A stretch of DNA of 64,000 bases from Dryas octopetala (lineage: Eukaryota > Streptophyta > Magnoliopsida > Rosales > Rosaceae). This document shows positions 1 to 12,005 of the stretch, piece by piece. Each line of letters starts with the position of its first letter. Position 1 is the stretch's first letter. The stretch covers positions 20,000,835 through 20,064,834 of the forward strand of contig OY992832.1 of NCBI GenBank assembly GCA_963921425.1, in the 5' to 3' direction. Below the pieces are notes generated by a model that made no database searches, had not been told where the DNA came from, and saw only the letters and a program-made list of their open reading frames with translations. A program made the translations under genes and the position numbers.

Positions 1-127
1 TACCCCTTCCACACCTCCCTCTCTCTATATTTTATGCATTTCTAATTATTACAACTTTACAAGGAGAAAAAATAACAAAGTAAGGAAAAGGTAAAACAAA
101 ATGTGGGTCCCTGGTCCCACACCATAT

Positions 128-129
<2 letters not shown>

Positions 130-169
<40 letters not shown>
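130..169. repeat. (GA)n microsatellite
   Basis: An uninterrupted run of about 20 GA dinucleotides. It encodes the SLSLSL-type artefact peptide on the minus strand. Confidence 0.95.
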
Positions 170-171
<2 letters not shown>

Positions 172-866
172 GTTTTTCCTTATCTGTAAAAACTAAAAAG
201 TCATTTCTCATTATCACTCAATCACAGAATGACACGTATACATACATGACTCATCAGAGAATCAGAGCCAGCACTCTAATTTTGTAATTAGGAGGGAGCA
301 AGAGGAAATTAAGGGGACAAAGACCCAAGTTAGGGTTAGTGTAAATTTCCGGATGTACCTTGTTAAGTAAGGGTTAAGGGTTGGTTGGTGGCTACTTATT
401 ACCACATATCCCATAGTGACAACTTGTCACTAACAACTGAGATACTAGAATTAATTACGCACAATTGTGGAGAGCTGTGTAAGAGCCAATCTGTCATTTG
501 GCATGAGCTGAAAATGAAACAAGGGCCCTCATTCCCATTCTTGAGCTGCCTTAATAGGAGGATAATTAAGTTAGGTTAAAAAAACAGATATGAAATCAAT
601 TCAAATGGCAATACTGACATGCCTGAATAACAAAGACAGCATATATATATATATGTGTGATTATGAATTTATGCCTGAGCAAAAATGAAGTGTGTATGAT
701 TATGGAAAAAAGAAAGAGTAAATTAAGTAGTATGGAGGGTATGGTACGTTCCAATAGGATAGGACATATTCCATTTATATGATGAAGTAGCTTTTTGAGA
801 AGGATGAGATTTTTTCTTTGTTTTGGTGTTGAGGAAAGAAAACCTAACAAAGACAACACCTAAAAC

Positions 867-942
867 AATCAAAATCCATAACATCTAGTAAATAATCAAA
901 ATCCACAACTTCAAGTAAATAATCAAAATCCATAGCTTGAAG
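867..942. repeat. 27-bp tandem repeat, about 2.8 copies
   Basis: Three head-to-tail units each begin AATCAAAATCCA and run to about AAGTAAAT; the third is incomplete. On the minus strand they give a repeated DFDYLL-type peptide, which I regard as an artefact of the repeat. Confidence 0.8.
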
Positions 943-1802
943 AAGGAGCAAGTTGACAAAATGTTGGAAGAAGGAAGACCACGGGATTCTAGCATTTTCA
1001 ATATTATGCCCCCATTTAGCCAGCCAGTTTGCTATAGATCTTGTTGGCATTTCTATAGACATGCTTTGAGTGAACCTAGCTGTTTCACACCACCAATTTA
1101 TTCCACATATTGAACTAATTAATTTGTCAAATACGCGAAGGTGAATCCATTGACGAGCAACAAAATCAATCGGAATCTTAAAACCTCTTTCGATTTGAAT
1201 ATGTTGAATAATGCTTTTGTGCCAAAAAAATTATGTTAAAAGGGTTAAAAGAAACATTTCAAAAAATTATTTAATTATGATGTACCTTCCAAACCTTCCA
1301 ACAAATGACTAGAATTTCCTCAATATATAGCCTTTGGATGGCAAATATAGATTCAAATTCCAAGTTGCAAGGAATGAATTCTAAGCCAACTACTGTTGGT
1401 AAAAGTACAAATCCTAAAATTGTGATTCAGTAACTTAGTAAGGTATGTGTAATTCAAAAGAAAGCATGTGAAAAACATTACTAATTTACTCATGTGTCAT
1501 GTCATTACCTGTAATTCCTTCAATTATTTACTGCCACTTAAATGAGCATGGGAATGATTGCTCAATGTTGTCAGCAAGGCTGCACAGGACTACTACAGGA
1601 GGCTATTTTCAGTTTTGAGGACCACTCATTGTTAAAGACTTAAAAGGGCACATGGGGAAGTAGGGTCCTAAAGGCCACTGTTAGCCTCATGTCGTTTCTT
1701 CATTCTTGTATTCATTCATTTCAATTATATGCAGTGTAAATTTCACGTGAGTGGAATTAAGCATTTTTTTTCAAAATCAAAACTAAAATTTGATAAAAGA
1801 AA

Positions 1803-2643
1803 AAGTAAATTATAATTTAGTACCTCAATTTTGAAAACTTGTAAAAAAGTACTTTAACTTTTATTTTGTGTCAAAATAGTACCTTCGTTAGTTTTTCTAT
1901 CAAATAAACCGTTATATGCTGACATAGCAGAAGTATTTTCATCTTTTTTTTTCAAATTTAAAAAATATTATTATTTTTAAAAACTTTTGAATAAAAAAAT
2001 TTCTTAAAAAAATTAATTTTAAAAAAATTGGGGGAAGATGGCCATAGAAGGTCGAGGTTGGGTAAGGGGGGTGGGTCGGGGAGGCGCTGGGTTGGGTTGG
2101 GAGGAGAGAGGTAGGGGTGGTTATGGGTGGGGAAGAAAGAGGGCGGGGGGTGCGACGGGGCTAGGGCTAGAGGGGAGGGGGTGCGACGAGACTGGGGGTG
2201 GAGGAGAGAGGGTGGGTCGGGCAGGGAGAGAGGGGAGGATGGGTGGGGGATGGGTGGGGCTGGGAAGGGGAGGGGGACGGGGCTGGGATTGGGGTGGCTG
2301 AGGCTGGGTAGGGTGGGGGGGACAGGGCTGGGGCTGGGGTTTGGGGGTAGTTTTGCATGGGGCATGGTTGGGGAAAAGGGAGGATGAAAGGTTTTTATTT
2401 TAAGAAATTTTTTTATTCAAAAGTTTTAAAAAATATTATTATTTTTAAAATTTTTAAAATTTAGGAAAAAAGACGAAAATATTACTACCACGTCAGCAGA
2501 TAACAGTTTATTTGACATAAAAACTAATAGAGACACTATTTTGACACAAAATAAATGTTGAGGTACTTTTTTGCAAGTTTTCAAAGTTGGGATACTAAGT
2601 TGAAACAACATGTAAAGTTGAGATACTAAATTGTAATTTGCTC
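1803..2643. mobile_element. Mutator-like foldback MITE with G-rich core
   Basis: Left arm (about 1803-2010) and right arm (about 2400-2643) are imperfect inverted repeats of each other. A 9-bp direct repeat TAAAAGAAA flanks the element (1794-1802 and 2644-2652). This is the target duplication expected of the Mutator superfamily. The end reads GAGCAAATTACA when taken from the right side. The core (about 2030-2380) is a G-rich simple sequence on the plus strand, so its glycine-rich and proline-rich open frames are not genes. A close relative begins at 63259. Confidence 0.85.
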
Positions 2644-2652
2644 TAAAAGAAA

Positions 2653-4106
2653 AGAGGTAATAACTTAGTCTGAGTGGAATTAATCCATAATTCTACTCTT
2701 TTACTATATCTCTTTTGTTATGTTCATAGAAAATCAAACTCTAAACTTATTCTAATCTTAATTTATTATGTCATTATTTTTTATCACTTAGGTTAATTCC
2801 TAAAAGCTTAGTTTTTTTTTTTGTTTTTAATCAAAGGCATTCAACCATATCACTCATTAATACTTGAAAAAGCTTCAATATCAATTTGAAGGTAAGATTG
2901 AAGCCAATCAAGTCCCTTTTCAAGCCAAACAAGAGGCTTCTCTCAATCTAAACCAAAACGTGGCAAATTCATGAGCAACTTGATTTATTACAAGATCGGG
3001 GATGCAATTTGATGCAAGAGCATTAAGGCCTCATCAAGATTGACATCAACCTTGTAGAATCAGGTGTTAGGAAAAATGACTCGAGCAAATTTTGACAGAG
3101 AAAAATGGCTCGAGCTAATTTTTACAGAGAATAATAAGCTCGAGTCAATTTTTGCAGAGTATTTATTGCTTTCCTAATTTTTTTTAGACAACACGTTTAC
3201 TTTTTTTAGGGTTTGGTTGGTATTTAAACAATGTTTTAAAATTGTATTGGGAGTTTTGTGATTAATGAGAAATTGGGAGTTTTTTCAAACCCTTCTATTA
3301 ACTTGGTATTTTACCGAATCAATAAGGTTATGGAGCCCCTATTCTTTGTATTCTCAATTCAGAGAATCAACCAGTTTAGGATTTGTGAATGTATTCGTTG
3401 TGATTCATCACCTATGCTGCATCACAATTCAACCTTTTCTAGTCAACTTTTACTTGAGCTCATGTGAAAATAATTACTTTAGGAATCTCATTTGAAATGT
3501 AATAATGTACACTAACTCTTTTCTGTAAACAATAAATGCTTCAAACATTGCACGTTTTTTAATGATGAATAAATCTATTTTAACCTAACTCACATTATAA
3601 AAAAAAAAAACATTTTAATGCGACATTACACTTATTTTAGTGATAAATAAATCTATTTTAATCCGACCCACATTATAAACAAGCGTTCAAGTATGTTATT
3701 GAATGACAATAACAGTTGTATGTTTTACTTTTAAGATATTTTTCTCTGTAGTTGGGTATTAACATTTCCACAAGTAACATGCAAAAACATAATTCATGTA
3801 AATGACACATGCTGGGCACGGAGCCCAGCGCATGCTACCTTTTGTTTTCTCCATGTTTTACAATGTGGATACTGTATATATATTATGGAACAACAACTAT
3901 AAAAAAGACATAGACATAATACTTATAGTCTTTTGCTTATATAAACAAGTCGATCAAAAGTTCATTTTGGTCAACCGTGTCAGCGTGCCATGTGATGGTA
4001 TCATTATACATGAAAAAGTTTTGAATGAGGCAGCTGACTATTGTGTATGGTACAGTCACCCTGTGCTAAAGCGCTATGTGTTTTGTTTGTTTTAAAAGAC
4101 TATAAA
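2653..4106. other. intergenic DNA, no gene seen
   Basis: AT-rich spacer. The 97-codon frame at 3802-4095 has no recognisable domain and no nearby exon partners. Two related stretches near 3545-3600 and 3610-3680 repeat a motif around AATAAATCTATTTTAA. I see no supported gene. Confidence 0.5.
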
Positions 4107-4216
4107 CTTGAAATAAAACCATATATCATATATGTCATTGTATTATTAAGAATCGTACTATACACTTGAAATAAAACCATATATGTCATTGTATTATTAA
4201 GAATCGTACTATACAC
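4107..4216. repeat. tandem duplication, about 55-61 bp unit, two copies
   Basis: Two adjacent copies start CTTGAAATAAAACCATATAT and end AAGAATCGTACTATACAC. The first copy carries a 7-bp insertion (CATATAT) that the second lacks. Confidence 0.9.
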
Positions 4217-4388
4217 GTGGCATAACTGCCCCGCTAAAAAATCTCTCGTTACACAGGATAAATTTTTTCTGACAACAAAGCTATAAACTTTTCCAAAAGG
4301 AGAATATTTAGTTATCTACTTTCTCTAATCTACTTTTTATACTAATATTCCCTTTTATTATTTTTATTCTGTATTATATTTTTATAAT

Positions 4389-4465
4389 CGAAACTATTCA
4401 TTTTTTAGATTATCTTTTAAAAATTATCTCTGTAAAAAAATTAACTAAATCAAAAATTATTTAGT
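4389..4465. repeat. dispersed repeat module, copy 1
   Basis: An AT-rich module (TTTTTTAGAT, AAAAATTATCT, TGTAAAAAAATT, AATTATTTAG in order). It recurs at 51833-51908 inside an inverted-repeat element, and in diverged form at 60771-60844. It is probably the subterminal part of one MITE family. Confidence 0.6.
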
Positions 4466-4500
4466 CATATAATTGTTCTAATCTATCCACCTTCTCCAAT

Positions 4501-4503
<3 letters not shown>

Positions 4504-4575
<72 letters not shown>
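4504..4575. repeat. (CT)n microsatellite
   Basis: About 36 uninterrupted CT units, followed by a non-repetitive 200-bp stretch with no gene seen. An AT microsatellite follows at about 4788-4819. Confidence 0.95.
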
Positions 4576-4577
<2 letters not shown>

Positions 4578-5628
4578 GCCTCCTAGTCGGACTCTCTTAA
4601 CCACGACCTGCTCTCTCCTCGGAACCAATGGGTCTCGGTTTCTGGGTAATTTCATTGGGGACTGGTTCACCCTTTGATGGACCTCTTCATATTTGTCCCT
4701 GATAATGGTGGTTGTGGACACACTCATGTAAATTTTTATTTTTATTTCTAGTGTCAAATTAACAATTAAAAAACATAACAAACTAAAAATATATATATAT
4801 ATATATACATATATATACATTAATCTTTAGAGCGTCATTACAACAGTCTTATTAGGATATATTAATTGTTCACTTTAAAGTGTAAAGTTGTATATTTTGA
4901 TTTTAATTTTAAATGTGAACTCTCGGCTTTTAGACAATATCTCAAAACTAGAGAGTTAAAATTTAAAAACTAAATAATTAATGGGTGGTGATCAATCTAA
5001 ATTGGGGAAAAAACACAAAATCTACACTAGCTTCGTTCAATCCGAATTCTTTATGGATCATCAACAGTGTTCATAATGTAGTCAACTGTTGTAGAGACGA
5101 AGTGTATATATCACCCACATTTCACCGTTGTTCTTGAGTATGTTCTGATCCATTTTGTTGTCCTTACTAATAATGGATAGTGATGGATATTCTTTTCTAT
5201 GTCGTTGTCGGGCATTTGAATTTGTTAGAAATGTAAACGTGCTATATGTACATATGTTTGTTTATGCCTCCTTTGTTTCACTCGTTCAGAATCTGCCATA
5301 AAGCCCAAGGCTTGTACTTATATTTCTCTCGGAAAGCGCCACATTTAGGAGCCATAAGTAATTAATTTTCTTGTGTTATTTGTCAGAAACATAAATAATT
5401 TCATTTGGTACCACATGTGTGTACAAATGTACAATACATGCATAACTAATTTACTTTAATTAAACGAAAAACAATGGATGAAAAAAAACGACAATAGCAA
5501 GAGACGTCAACTTAACAAATAAGAACACTATATATACTTTAAATTTGAAGTAGTCTTGGTTTAATTTGAATCAAAGCTAGTCTTTGGTAATCTGTCAAGT
5601 AAGGTTCATCTAAGCAGCCCAAGGAAAG

Positions 5629-5976
5629 TGTTGAGAATGTGAAGTGTTATCCACATTGAAAAAGTATAACCTTGCATAGTAGTTTATAAGGGTTTGAGCT
5701 ACTTCTTTCATTGCCAATTGGTTTTGGGATGAATGCCTAGATTTCTTCATGGTATCAGAGCAAATTATCCACGTGATGTGCCTAACGGCCACACGTGCTC
5801 TCACGTCACTCAATATAAATTGTCCACATGTTAGGCTTAAATGACGCTATATGTGCGGGGGCATGTTGAGAAAAATCTCACATTTTCAATGTGAGGGCCT
5901 TGCTAGTGGCTTATAAGGATTTGAGCTACTCCTCCCATTACTAATTGGTTTTAAAATGAATACCAAAATTTTTTCA
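5629..5976 (+). mobile_element. TRIM: miniature LTR retrotransposon, complete
   Basis: The left LTR (5629-5749, 121 bp) and right LTR (5864-5976, 113 bp) both start TGTTGAGAA and end TTCA. Both share the block reading TTATAAGG-TTTGAGCTACT. Directly after the left LTR is TGGTATCAGAGC (5750-5761), the classic plant primer-binding site for initiator methionine tRNA. Directly before the right LTR is a purine-rich tract GTGCGGGGGCA (5853-5863). A perfect 5-bp target duplication GAAAG flanks the element (5624-5628 and 5977-5981). The interior is only about 115 bp and has no coding capacity, so it must be mobilised in trans. Confidence 0.92.
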
Positions 5977-5981
5977 GAAAG

Positions 5982-7228
5982 TCCTTAGATTGCTAGCGGT
6001 TAAACAATCACATAGTCTCATCATGCAGCACTTACTGAAAAAATAGATAGATGTAGAGAGTTTAGGTGTAACATCTCTTGGATACAGCAATCTATAATAT
6101 ATAAATTGAAAATCTACTACTAATATTATTGGAATATTTTAAGATAAAACCCTTTATCTGACCGGAAACTTTTTTTTTTTTTTTGATAAAAATATGTGTG
6201 TGAGAATTTTACTTCACTATTAATTGTTCTAGTAATTAAGTAAATGCTTGACAATCAATTCCTCATGATCATGCGTGCTGTTTCTTTTTTCTTTTTGTGA
6301 TGTTTTGGTCCTACTGGTTTTCTTATTGTTTTTCCTAACGTGAGAATGAAAGAACTTTGTCTCACCTCTTGCATTATCCACAATATTAGAGAATTTTGAT
6401 AAATTAAAATTATTAATTCACAAATAAATGTACAGCGATCGATATAGATTACAACACGAGAGAAACATATGTGTCTTAGTAAGGCATACAATCTAGGTGT
6501 CATAGTATGATATGAAAATACACTTACGACCTAGGGGCCTGACCAAGGCACCTAGCGTGCATTGTCCTAGGTAATAAATGGTTAACCTGCTCAATGCATA
6601 TTTTCATGTGGTAACCTTTCACGAGATTATTACCTTCTTAATTAAATGCAAATAAATCTTGGGCATTATGCACTGCAAAATGTCTCCATATATAATGCTC
6701 TTTATCATCAATACAAAAATATTATAGTGGTCAACAACAAATCGACCTGTCAACATTGATCACTACAACTATACAAATATTGCAAAACGACAACTATAGT
6801 GGTTAATTTGTATATATAGTAGTAATACCTTGACTTTTTTTTTTTTGCTTAAGTATTAATAATACCATAAAGGGCATGCATATATATAGTACATCAATTA
6901 TTTTACACATTATTTTGGTTTGTGGGGTTGAAATATACACTACATTAGGAGGACAGCTCGAAATTTGATTGTTAAGTGAAGCCGTAGCAGAGCTGCATAT
7001 ATAAGCATGCGTAGCATGCATGTTTCTGGTTAGTTGACCACCTACTTTTGAGATTTTTTTTTTTTAAAGGGTTTCTTCGTTACAAAAAATAATTAATTTT
7101 TTTTTTTATTTTGATCGATAAGAAAAAAAGTAATGAGAATTAATATGGTTAGGTGTAGAAAAGTTGATTAATAGGACGTACCAAGCGTCGTCAAATTTGT
7201 CTCCGAGGAAGCACCAGTAGTATATCGG
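5982..7228. other. intergenic DNA, no gene seen
   Basis: AT-rich spacer with homopolymer T runs. Frames at 6255-6503 and 6803-7021 show no family features. Confidence 0.5.
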
Positions 7229-7856
7229 GAAAAATTTATAAACATAATACATATTTTGATAGTTGTTTCATTTCAAGATATTAATTTTGATTCGTGTTAA
7301 TAAAGGACACATATTTTTATTTTGTGTCAATTAAGAACTATATATTTTTTTTCAGTTTTTATTTCAACTTTGGTCTGATGTTGGACTCATCAAAACTACA
7401 CCAAATTTAACAAACTTATACTTGGTTTAAAGCTATGCATCTCCTATTTACAATCATATAAAGATCACTCAAATCAGACATCTACAATTTCAGATAATTG
7501 GCCTAAAAGTAGGGTACTCGAAACTGTCCAATCGGACATTTGAGAAAAAATTTGGAAAATCGAACAATTTTGGGTACCCTACTTTGGAGCCGATTATCTG
7601 GAGTTGTAGAGATCCGATTTGGGTGATCTTTATATGGTTGTAAAGAGGAGATGTATATTTTTAAACCCAATATAATTTTTCTGAATTTGGTGGAGTTTTG
7701 CTGGATCTAATATCAGGCTAAAGTTGAGATAAAAATTAAATAAAAAAATATGGTCCTTAATTGACACAAAATAAAAATATGTGTCCTTCATTAACACAAA
7801 ATAAAATTAATATTTTCAAATAAAATAATTATCAAAATATGTATCATAAATTTTGT
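7229..7856. mobile_element. long palindromic foldback element
   Basis: Two arms of about 310 bp are inverted copies of each other and meet near 7540-7550. For example TAGGGTACTCGAAA-type sequence left of centre pairs with TTTGGGTACCCTA right of centre, and the outer ATACATATTTTGATA pairs with ATTATCAAAATATGTAT. No clear target duplication was found. There is no coding capacity. The likely class is a non-autonomous DNA transposon. Confidence 0.75.
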
Positions 7857-10740
7857 ACTAATATATATACTAGAATAGTAACAAACCCTTTGCCACAACC
7901 CACAAACTTGGATGGAGAACTCAAACCTTGCAGAGAAAGTTCAATTAAAACAAAACCAAAAGAAGAAAGTCGTGTATAAATTTAGAAAAGGCTGTATAAC
8001 TCTGAAGTAGCTTTTCACATCACCAAACAGCTAATGCAAGCCCATTGTGACGTGTGTCTGTGTGAGAGAGAGAGAGAGAGACAGACGAAGACACTTAAAT
8101 AAGGAGAGACAAATAAAATTGACTCGTAAAATACTATATATATATAAAATGTCGCTCACCGTAGAGGAGAAAATTTTTCGCCTCACTTAACTACCTATCA
8201 ATTATATAGTGAGAAATTCAATCATTGAGACTGTCAATTTTTTAGTCTCTTCTTAAGGATCGTTCATGTAAATCAACCAAATTTATAATTATTTGTTCAT
8301 TCAAACTGTGCAGACAAATACAATTCGTCAAATTAAAAGATAAATGATATTGGCAATAATATATCGGGGCTAAACAATTTATTTCCGTAGATGTCTATTT
8401 TTTATTATTAAAGAAAATGCATGAATCTTTTTTATAATTTTTATTTCATTCTTCACAGGTTTAACGTTTTCAAAATTCAAGATTTAGAACTTAAAATCTA
8501 ATAAAAAAACTAGAGTCTAAAACTTGAGAGTTAAAGTTTAACATTTAACCAAAAAACAAGTGTCAATCAAAGATTTTATACCTTAAAATATTAATTCTTT
8601 TTGAAAATAAGATCAAAATGTATGAGAAAAGACATAAAAATTCGTTCTTTAATTGCATGCAGAAAGATTTCATATAAAAGAGTATATACGTTGGCCCTTG
8701 AATTTAAGGGCAGTGGCCTAGTGGCCTCCATAATCAATATTTTCAGAGTTGAGAGAAATGGAGCTGCCGGTGCCACTGGCATGGAAGCAGTAGACGTATC
8801 AAGTGTTGAAACCACACAACTCAAAATCACAAGATGTGCACCACGTTGGACATATATATATATATATATATAATGCAACCCTAGCTAACTACCTAGGAAT
8901 TCAAAATTAATTATCACTACTCATATATTATCTGTGTGCACTTTTCGATCCTTTCGTTTTCTGTCCTCCTAAAACAGCAAAATGGTGACACAGACATTAT
9001 TCATGTTAATTTGCAAAGAAGTTGTGGAGGATGACATTTGTGTTCAAGCAAAGTGGATGCCAATGAAAATTATTTTTAATTAATATTAATTACTGCTCCA
9101 ATTGATGCACTTCAACATTAAAAGTTTACGACTCATGCACATAATTAAGGAAACATAGAATTGTTGGATCTATTTTAAATTTGACGGAGATACGCATAAG
9201 ACTCGATCACCTACGTATTGATTTTTGGATAGGCATGTAAAAAGTTCCAAATCCAAAAATAACATTTGACTTGACTCGAAGGTCCTTAGTCCCTAGAAAC
9301 TCAAATCCAAAAAGGGTGGTTCGACTTTTTCATTTGATCATTTCCTTCCCAAACTCACTAATTATGTTTTAAAAGATCTTTGAAGTACTCTTTCAACCTT
9401 GATTGAATAACACGGCTGGAGTGGAATGGAAGTAGGTGAGCTAGAAAATATAAAGAAATTTCTGGGTCCTATGCCACTTCATTTTCAATTCCTTGTTACA
9501 TATTACATAGACATATTGTATTCTTCTACCAACTACAACCATCAGAACACGTTTTACATGTTCACATTGAGTTTCCAATAGGCTCAAAAGAAAAAATAAA
9601 AATAAAAACATCTCCATCTACTACTGGTTAATCATTTGTTAGAAGTGATAGATGGCCACCATTGTGAAATTCTATATTACAATAATTTCAAATTAAAAAA
9701 AATTAATAGTTATCTAAACACAGTTTAATATTTGCCTTAAACTATTATTTTTTTGTTGGGTTATTTTTTTTAAAGTCCACTTCAGAAAATACAAAGGATA
9801 GGCCGACCCACCCTCAAAAAACTGGTGACAGGCCGACTCACTTTAGTAAAACGCGTGCGACACGAAACCATCGGGTGAAAGGAAGCCTCTGAACACCTGA
9901 CTTTGTAACAGCTGGGAAGAAGACTTTCAGTTCAGTAACCCCCAAGGGAATAATCCAAGGAGAAGAAGACTTACAGTTAGTCCATATATGCATGAAAACC
10001 TCCATAATAGTGTAAGAATGAGAGTTGTGAATTCAATTTTTTTTTTATAAAAAAGGAACCCATCCGCACTTAATTAATTAATAGCTTCAAATGTTAAGAT
10101 AATTAGTTTATAAAAATGAATTTTATAACAATCTTTTTAGTGATTTTATATGTTATCATGAAATAGTACTAGATTTTTGCGTTTTTCTTAAATTAATTGA
10201 AAGCACAATAACTTCTTATGTTGTACATTCTTTTTGGCCGGATTCTTATCCTATACACTTAAAAATGAAAATAAAATTATATTATTATTATAGATAGTAT
10301 ATAAGCGCCTGCAATATCATCACTGAAAACATCAGCATTTGATCGAGGATCCTATTTGACTATTTCTAGAGAAGAATGACATATTTATGGAGATCGGGTT
10401 GACAATTAAGTGCACCAAATCCTCTTTTTGGTTCACATAATGGTTACATCATTGCCACCTAATTATTTTGTGTTGTTTATTTATATCACTTACAGTCTTC
10501 ACAATTTAATGGAAAATTTTTGATAGGTGATTTTCACCATATGATGCTATTAATTCACGTGTTATAATATATAAATAAACGACAAATTTATATTTTTAAA
10601 ATATAGTACATATTATATATAATATAGATGAATTAATAATATTCTAATACTATATGAAGGTGTAACGATCACATCAAAAAATTACTCAAATCAATGAATA
10701 TGAAAATAGAAACCATCTATTATATAAATGCAAAACAAAA
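7857..10740. other. intergenic DNA, no gene seen
   Basis: AT-rich spacer. It holds a short GA run (about 8064-8081), an AT microsatellite near 8851-8871, and a slightly GC-richer stretch at 9780-9970. Overlapping frames on both strands at 8591-8878 have no recognised domain, and I do not call them genes. Confidence 0.5.
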
Positions 10741-10857
10741 ACGGGGCATTTCAGGATAGGTTTTGTCCCTAAGGAACAGCCAGCAGATGATTTAGCTTAC
10801 TTTCTGGAAGACATAAATGAAACTGTTGGTGAATGTGAAGATGTCCACACCACATGA
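10741..10857 (+). other. coding-like orphan fragment
   Basis: About 38 open codons end at TGA 10855-10857. The translation has balanced composition (contains FVPKEQPADDLAYF and EDINETVGECED), unlike the AT-rich spacer around it. I do not recognise the family and see no splice partners. It could be a captured exon scrap or chance; it sits just left of a hAT element. Confidence 0.25.
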
Positions 10858-10908
10858 TCATAATTATAATCAATTAATGTAAGTAAGATATTATTTGACT
10901 ATTCTGTA

Positions 10909-11584
10909 TAGGGGTGTGTTTCGGATGGATTGGATCGGAAATAGGATGTTCCAATTCTAATCCAAAAAATTTTTGGAATAAAATTTCTATTCCAAAAAAT
11001 CGGAATTTCAACATCTCATTCCAATTCAGAATTTTCGGATTTCTCAGAATTTTCAGATTTTTTCGGGATATCACATTTTTGAAACTTTCGAATAAAAATT
11101 TGAAATTTTCAAATAAAAAATCGAAATCTTCACGCTACTTTTTGTTATTAGTAAAAACAAACAAAAAAAATTAGTAATTACACGTACAAAAAATGTGGTG
11201 CTTTTATTAGCATTTATGCTATTATGATACACATATATTTATAATATACATATGTTTATATTAATAGTATTAGTTTTTTTTTTAATATATATATGTGTAT
11301 GTTTGAAACAAATAACAAATTAATGAAACATATAGTAAAAAAACTAAATAAATGATATAATATTAATATAAATACGGAATAAATTGGCATAATTTCAAAA
11401 ATATCGAATCGGAATGCCTTTGAAAATTTCGGATCGAAATTTACAGATACATTCCAATTCCAATCCAATTATTTTTTAAATTCGACATTTTCGGATTTCG
11501 GATTTGATTCGGACGTTCTAAAATTGGAAATTTTCGGATTAGAATCGGTTGGATTCAGATTTTTCAATCCAAATCACACCCCTA
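10909..11584. mobile_element. hAT-type non-autonomous transposon
   Basis: It begins TAGGGGTGTG and ends CACACCCCTA, the usual ends of plant hAT MITEs. A perfect 8-bp target duplication ATTCTGTA flanks it (10901-10908 and 11585-11592). Subterminal sequence is made of short repeats related to TCGGATT on both arms. The frames inside are derived from these repeats; no transposase is encoded. Confidence 0.92.
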
Positions 11585-11806
11585 ATTCTGTATATCATGT
11601 TTGAAAGATATTAATTGACTATTCTGTATATCATGTTTGTGGATACATACTGATTTCTAAGACTCAAAGTTTGATTGTTAAGTGTAGTGACAGCATGTGA
11701 AGCATGTTGCAGGTTAAATAGTTGACCCCATTAAAAAAATTAAGAAAAAAAAATTGCATGTATTAAAATTTAAAATAGGGATACTTATGCATACGCATTA
11801 ATTATC

Positions 11807-11996
11807 GAGTAAATTACACGTTAGTACCTCAATTATAAGTCATTTTTTAGTTTAGTACCTCTACTTCTAAAAGTTGCAGAAATACTCCTCAATTTGGAAA
11901 TGAAAGTTAATTAAGGAGTATTTATGTAACTTTTAAAAGTTAAGATACTATATTAAAAAATAAGGTATAATTAAAATAGCAATGAGCAATTTGCTC
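11807..11996. mobile_element. small Mutator-like MITE
   Basis: A 190-bp foldback starts GAGTAAATTACA and ends in TTTGCTC. Flanks are TTAATTATC (11798-11806) and TTAATTATA (11997-12005), a 9-bp duplication with one mismatch. Arms carry the TTAGTACCTC motif also seen in the elements at 1803 and 63259. Confidence 0.8.
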
Positions 11997-12005
11997 TTAA
12001 TTATA

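Larger units (their letters stand above)
1..1793. other. intergenic DNA, no gene seen
   Basis: AT-rich spacer. It holds a GA microsatellite near 130-169 and a short tandem repeat at 867-942. The open frames here are short, interrupted, and show no family resemblance or splice structure I could link into a gene. Confidence 0.6.

Noticed and set aside
1958..2387. Overlapping proline-rich and glycine-rich frames on both strands
   Set aside because: They translate the G-rich simple sequence in the core of a foldback transposon. Opposite-strand frames and low complexity rule out a gene.
3802..4095. 97-codon plus-strand frame
   Set aside because: No family resemblance, and AT-rich codon use like the spacer; not supported as a gene.
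8591..8878. Overlapping 90-95 codon frames on both strands
   Set aside because: No recognised domain, no splice context, and they end in an AT microsatellite.
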